5,638 bases of DNA, taken from positions 1 to 5,638 of the forward strand of contig JASFRI010000293.1 of assembly GCA_050115015.1 (NCBI GenBank). Reading direction: 5' to 3'. This document shows, piece by piece, positions 4,148 through 5,638 of the stretch. How positions within the stretch are numbered: position 1 is the stretch's first letter; each line of letters starts with the position of its first letter. Position numbers and translations under genes: made by a program. A model generated the notes under the pieces. The model saw only the letters and a program-made list of their open reading frames with translations. It was not told the DNA's origin and did no database searches. This DNA comes from JASFRI01 sp050115015. GTDB lineage: Bacteria; Acidobacteriota; Polarisedimenticolia; CBDVAL01.

Positions 4148-5638
4148 ATGGACCTCGACCGTGACAGTTGCTACCGGGCCTTCACCAGCCGCGACCCCCG
4201 GTTCGACGGCAGGTTCTTCGTCGGCGTGCGCACCACGGGGATCTACTGCCGTCCCATCTGTCCGGCCCGGACGCCCCGGGCGACGAACGTCGAGTTCTTC
4301 CCCTGTGCCGCCGCCGCGGAGGAGAGCGGCTTCCGGGCCTGCCGGCGCTGTCGCCCGGAGACCGCGCCGGGGACGCCGGCCTGGAACGGCAGTTCCACCA
4401 CCGTGGCCCGGGCGCTGCGCCTGATCCGGGACGGCGCGCTGGACGAGGCCGGCCTGCCGGAGCTCGCGGCGCGGCTCGGCGTGGGGGAGCGCCACCTGCG
4501 GCGGCTGTTCACCCGGCACCTCGGTGCCTCCCCGCTCGCGGTGGCGCGGACGCGCCGCGTCCACTTCGCGCGCCGGCTGATCGACGAGACGGACCTGCCG
4601 ATGGGCCACGTCGCGAACGGCTCCGGCTTCCGGAGCGTCCGGCAGTTCAACCATGACGTCCGCCGGACGTTTCACGCCTCGCCCACGGAATTACGGCGCC
4701 GCGTCCGCCGGGAGGCAGCGGATGCCGAGGGGATCACGCTGCATCTCCCGTACCGCCCACCGCTCGACTGGGGGCAGTTCGTCGCGTACCTGGAGCTACG
4801 GGCGCTCCCCGGCGTCGAGGCCATCGACGCGTCGGGCTACCGGCGGGCGGTTCGCGGCCGCAACGGGCCCGGCCTCCTGGAGGTGTCACCGGTGCCGTCG
4901 GCGGACCGGCTCCGGCTGCACGTCGTGGTCGACGGGGAGTCGGACCTGATCGGGATCGTCGAGCGGGTCCGCCGCCTTTTCGACCTGGAGACCGACCCGG
5001 CCCCGATCGCCGCCCACCTGCGGCGGGACCCGATCCTGCGTCCGCGGGTCGACGCCCGGCCCGGCCTCCGGGTGCCCGGTGCATTCGATCCCCTCGAGGT
5101 GGCGGTCCGCGCCGTCCTCGGGCAGCAGGTCACGGTCCGGGGGGCGACGACGATCGCCGGCCGCCTCGTGCGGCGGTTCGGGGAGCCCCTGGCGACCCCG
5201 CGGGCGGGCCTCACCCACCTCTTCCCGTCCCCGGAGACCCTGGCGGAGGCCGACCTGGCCGCGCTGGGCATGCCCGGGCGCCGGGCCGCGGCGATCCGTG
5301 GGCTCGCCGCGGCCGTGGCGCGCGGCACCCTCGACCTGTCCGCGATGGCGACCCGGGAGGAAGCGGTCCGCGCGCTGGCGGCGCTGCCGGGGCTCGGGAG
5401 CTGGACGGCGGAGTACGTGGCCCTGCGGGCGATGGCGTGCCCGGACGCGTTCCCCGCCGGGGACCTGGGCCTCCGCAAGGCCGTCTCGACCACCGGGGAG
5501 CCGGCGAGCGCAAGGGAGCTCGCGGTCCGGGCCGAGTCCTGGCGGCCCTGGAGGGGTTACGCGGCGATGCACTTGTGGTCGGAGCCGGGGATCGCCCGGC
5601 GCCGGCCGGGGAGGAAGGGACATGAAGCTCGAGTACGC
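4148..5638 (+). CDS. alkA: AdaA-AraC-AlkA fusion: methylphosphotriester sensor/activator fused to 3-methyladenine DNA glycosylase II (3' end beyond window)
   Basis: At least 497 residues, close to the length of known Ada-AlkA fusions such as mycobacterial AlkA. Residues 1-75 are the Ada metal-binding domain (FDGRFFVGVRTTGIYCRPICPAR). Cys34, Cys38, Cys65 and Cys68 are the zinc ligands, and Cys34 corresponds to the methyl-accepting Cys38 of E. coli Ada. Residues about 83-185 form an AraC-type double helix-turn-helix. AlkA follows: its N-terminal domain from about 196 (ITLHLPYRPPLDW), then the glycosylase core from about 311 (GAFDPLEVAVRAVLGQQV), the helix-hairpin-helix LPGLGSW (413-419), catalytic Asp439 in PAGDLGLRK, and WRPWRGYAAMHLW near the end. 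It would sense methylated DNA backbone, activate the adaptive response and excise N-alkylated purines. Start 4148 matches the usual N-terminus (MDxDRDxCYRA); an in-frame ATG at 4139 would add MPD. No stop occurs before the right edge, 20 residues past HLW, and the frame overlaps the next start. Confidence 0.93.
   Translation, partial: MDLDRDSCYRAFTSRDPRFDGRFFVGVRTTGIYCRPICPARTPRATNVEFFPCAAAAEESGFRACRRCRPETAPGTPAWNGSSTTVARALRLIRDGALDEAGLPELAARLGVGERHLRRLFTRHLGASPLAVARTRRVHFARRLIDETDLPMGHVANGSGFRSVRQFNHDVRRTFHASPTELRRRVRREAADAEGITLHLPYRPPLDWGQFVAYLELRALPGVEAIDASGYRRAVRGRNGPGLLEVSPVPSADRLRLHVVVDGESDLIGIVERVRRLFDLETDPAPIAAHLRRDPILRPRVDARPGLRVPGAFDPLEVAVRAVLGQQVTVRGATTIAGRLVRRFGEPLATPRAGLTHLFPSPETLAEADLAALGMPGRRAAAIRGLAAAVARGTLDLSAMATREEAVRALAALPGLGSWTAEYVALRAMACPDAFPAGDLGLRKAVSTTGEPASARELAVRAESWRPWRGYAAMHLWSEPGIARRRPGRKGHEARVR
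5611..5619 (+). promoter_or_regulatory. Ribosome binding site of the next gene
   Basis: The purine-rich GAGGAAGGG lies 2 bases before the ATG at 5622 and contains AGGA-type pairing to 16S rRNA. It is the main evidence that a new gene begins there, inside the last codons of the alkA fusion. Confidence 0.5.
5622..5638 (+). CDS. Start of the next gene, possibly a methylated-DNA cysteine methyltransferase (partial)
   Basis: Only ATG plus five more codons (the last incomplete) are present, reading MKLEYA, preceded by a good ribosome binding site. The start lies in a different frame from the alkA fusion and overlaps it. Genes for O6-methylguanine-DNA methyltransferase (ogt) often follow Ada-AlkA fusions, and their proteins commonly begin with a short strand like this before a DSPxG motif, so that is the likeliest identity. 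Six residues cannot prove it; the assignment rests on context. Confidence 0.42.

Noticed and set aside
2572..4149. Long - strand open frame of about 525 codons opposite the decarboxylase
   Set aside because: This is the same GC-driven antisense effect. The + strand gene has all expected catalytic residues and a coupled ribosome binding site.

Overview
The window is a stretch of a very GC-rich bacterial chromosome (about 70% G+C by eye, third codon positions almost all G or C). It is densely packed on the + strand, with AGGAGG-type ribosome binding sites and gene gaps of 3 to 10 bases. The phylum cannot be fixed from sequence alone. A high-GC proteobacterium or similar lineage fits best: the Ada-AlkA fusion resembles proteobacterial versions, and a TAGAAT -10 box sits directly before a gene. 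Actinobacteria and other GC-rich groups are not excluded. Nothing here looks like a mobile element, CRISPR array, tRNA or rRNA.

Layout. Positions 3-194 are probably the last 63 codons of an upstream gene, a weak call based on third-position GC. Positions 195-317 are a strikingly AT-rich promoter region. It holds a TTGACA-17-TAATCT promoter and three dyads built on ATTG...CAAT half-sites. Positions 318-4080 are a tight three-gene operon. Its products are all PLP enzymes: a Cys/Met-metabolism gamma-family lyase or synthase (fold type I), a D-serine dehydratase/D-threonine aldolase-like enzyme (fold type III), and a group II amino-acid decarboxylase of the aromatic-amino-acid type (fold type I). 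After a 67-base gap with its own probable leaderless promoter comes an AdaA-AraC-AlkA fusion, the alkylation-damage sensor and glycosylase. Its frame runs off the right edge. Inside its last codons a strong ribosome binding site and ATG start the next gene (MKLEYA...), plausibly a methylguanine-DNA methyltransferase.

How the genes may work together. The three PLP enzymes are almost certainly co-transcribed, with gaps of 3 and 10 bases and a Shine-Dalgarno overlapping a stop codon. The first two families typically release ammonia and a keto acid from sulfur- or hydroxy-amino acids (elimination, aldol cleavage), and the third removes CO2 to give an amine. No transporter, regulator or oxidase lies in the window, so neither substrate nor direction (catabolic or biosynthetic) can be assigned. 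The combination is the most interesting unexplained unit here. The alkylation-repair genes downstream form a separate, familiar module.
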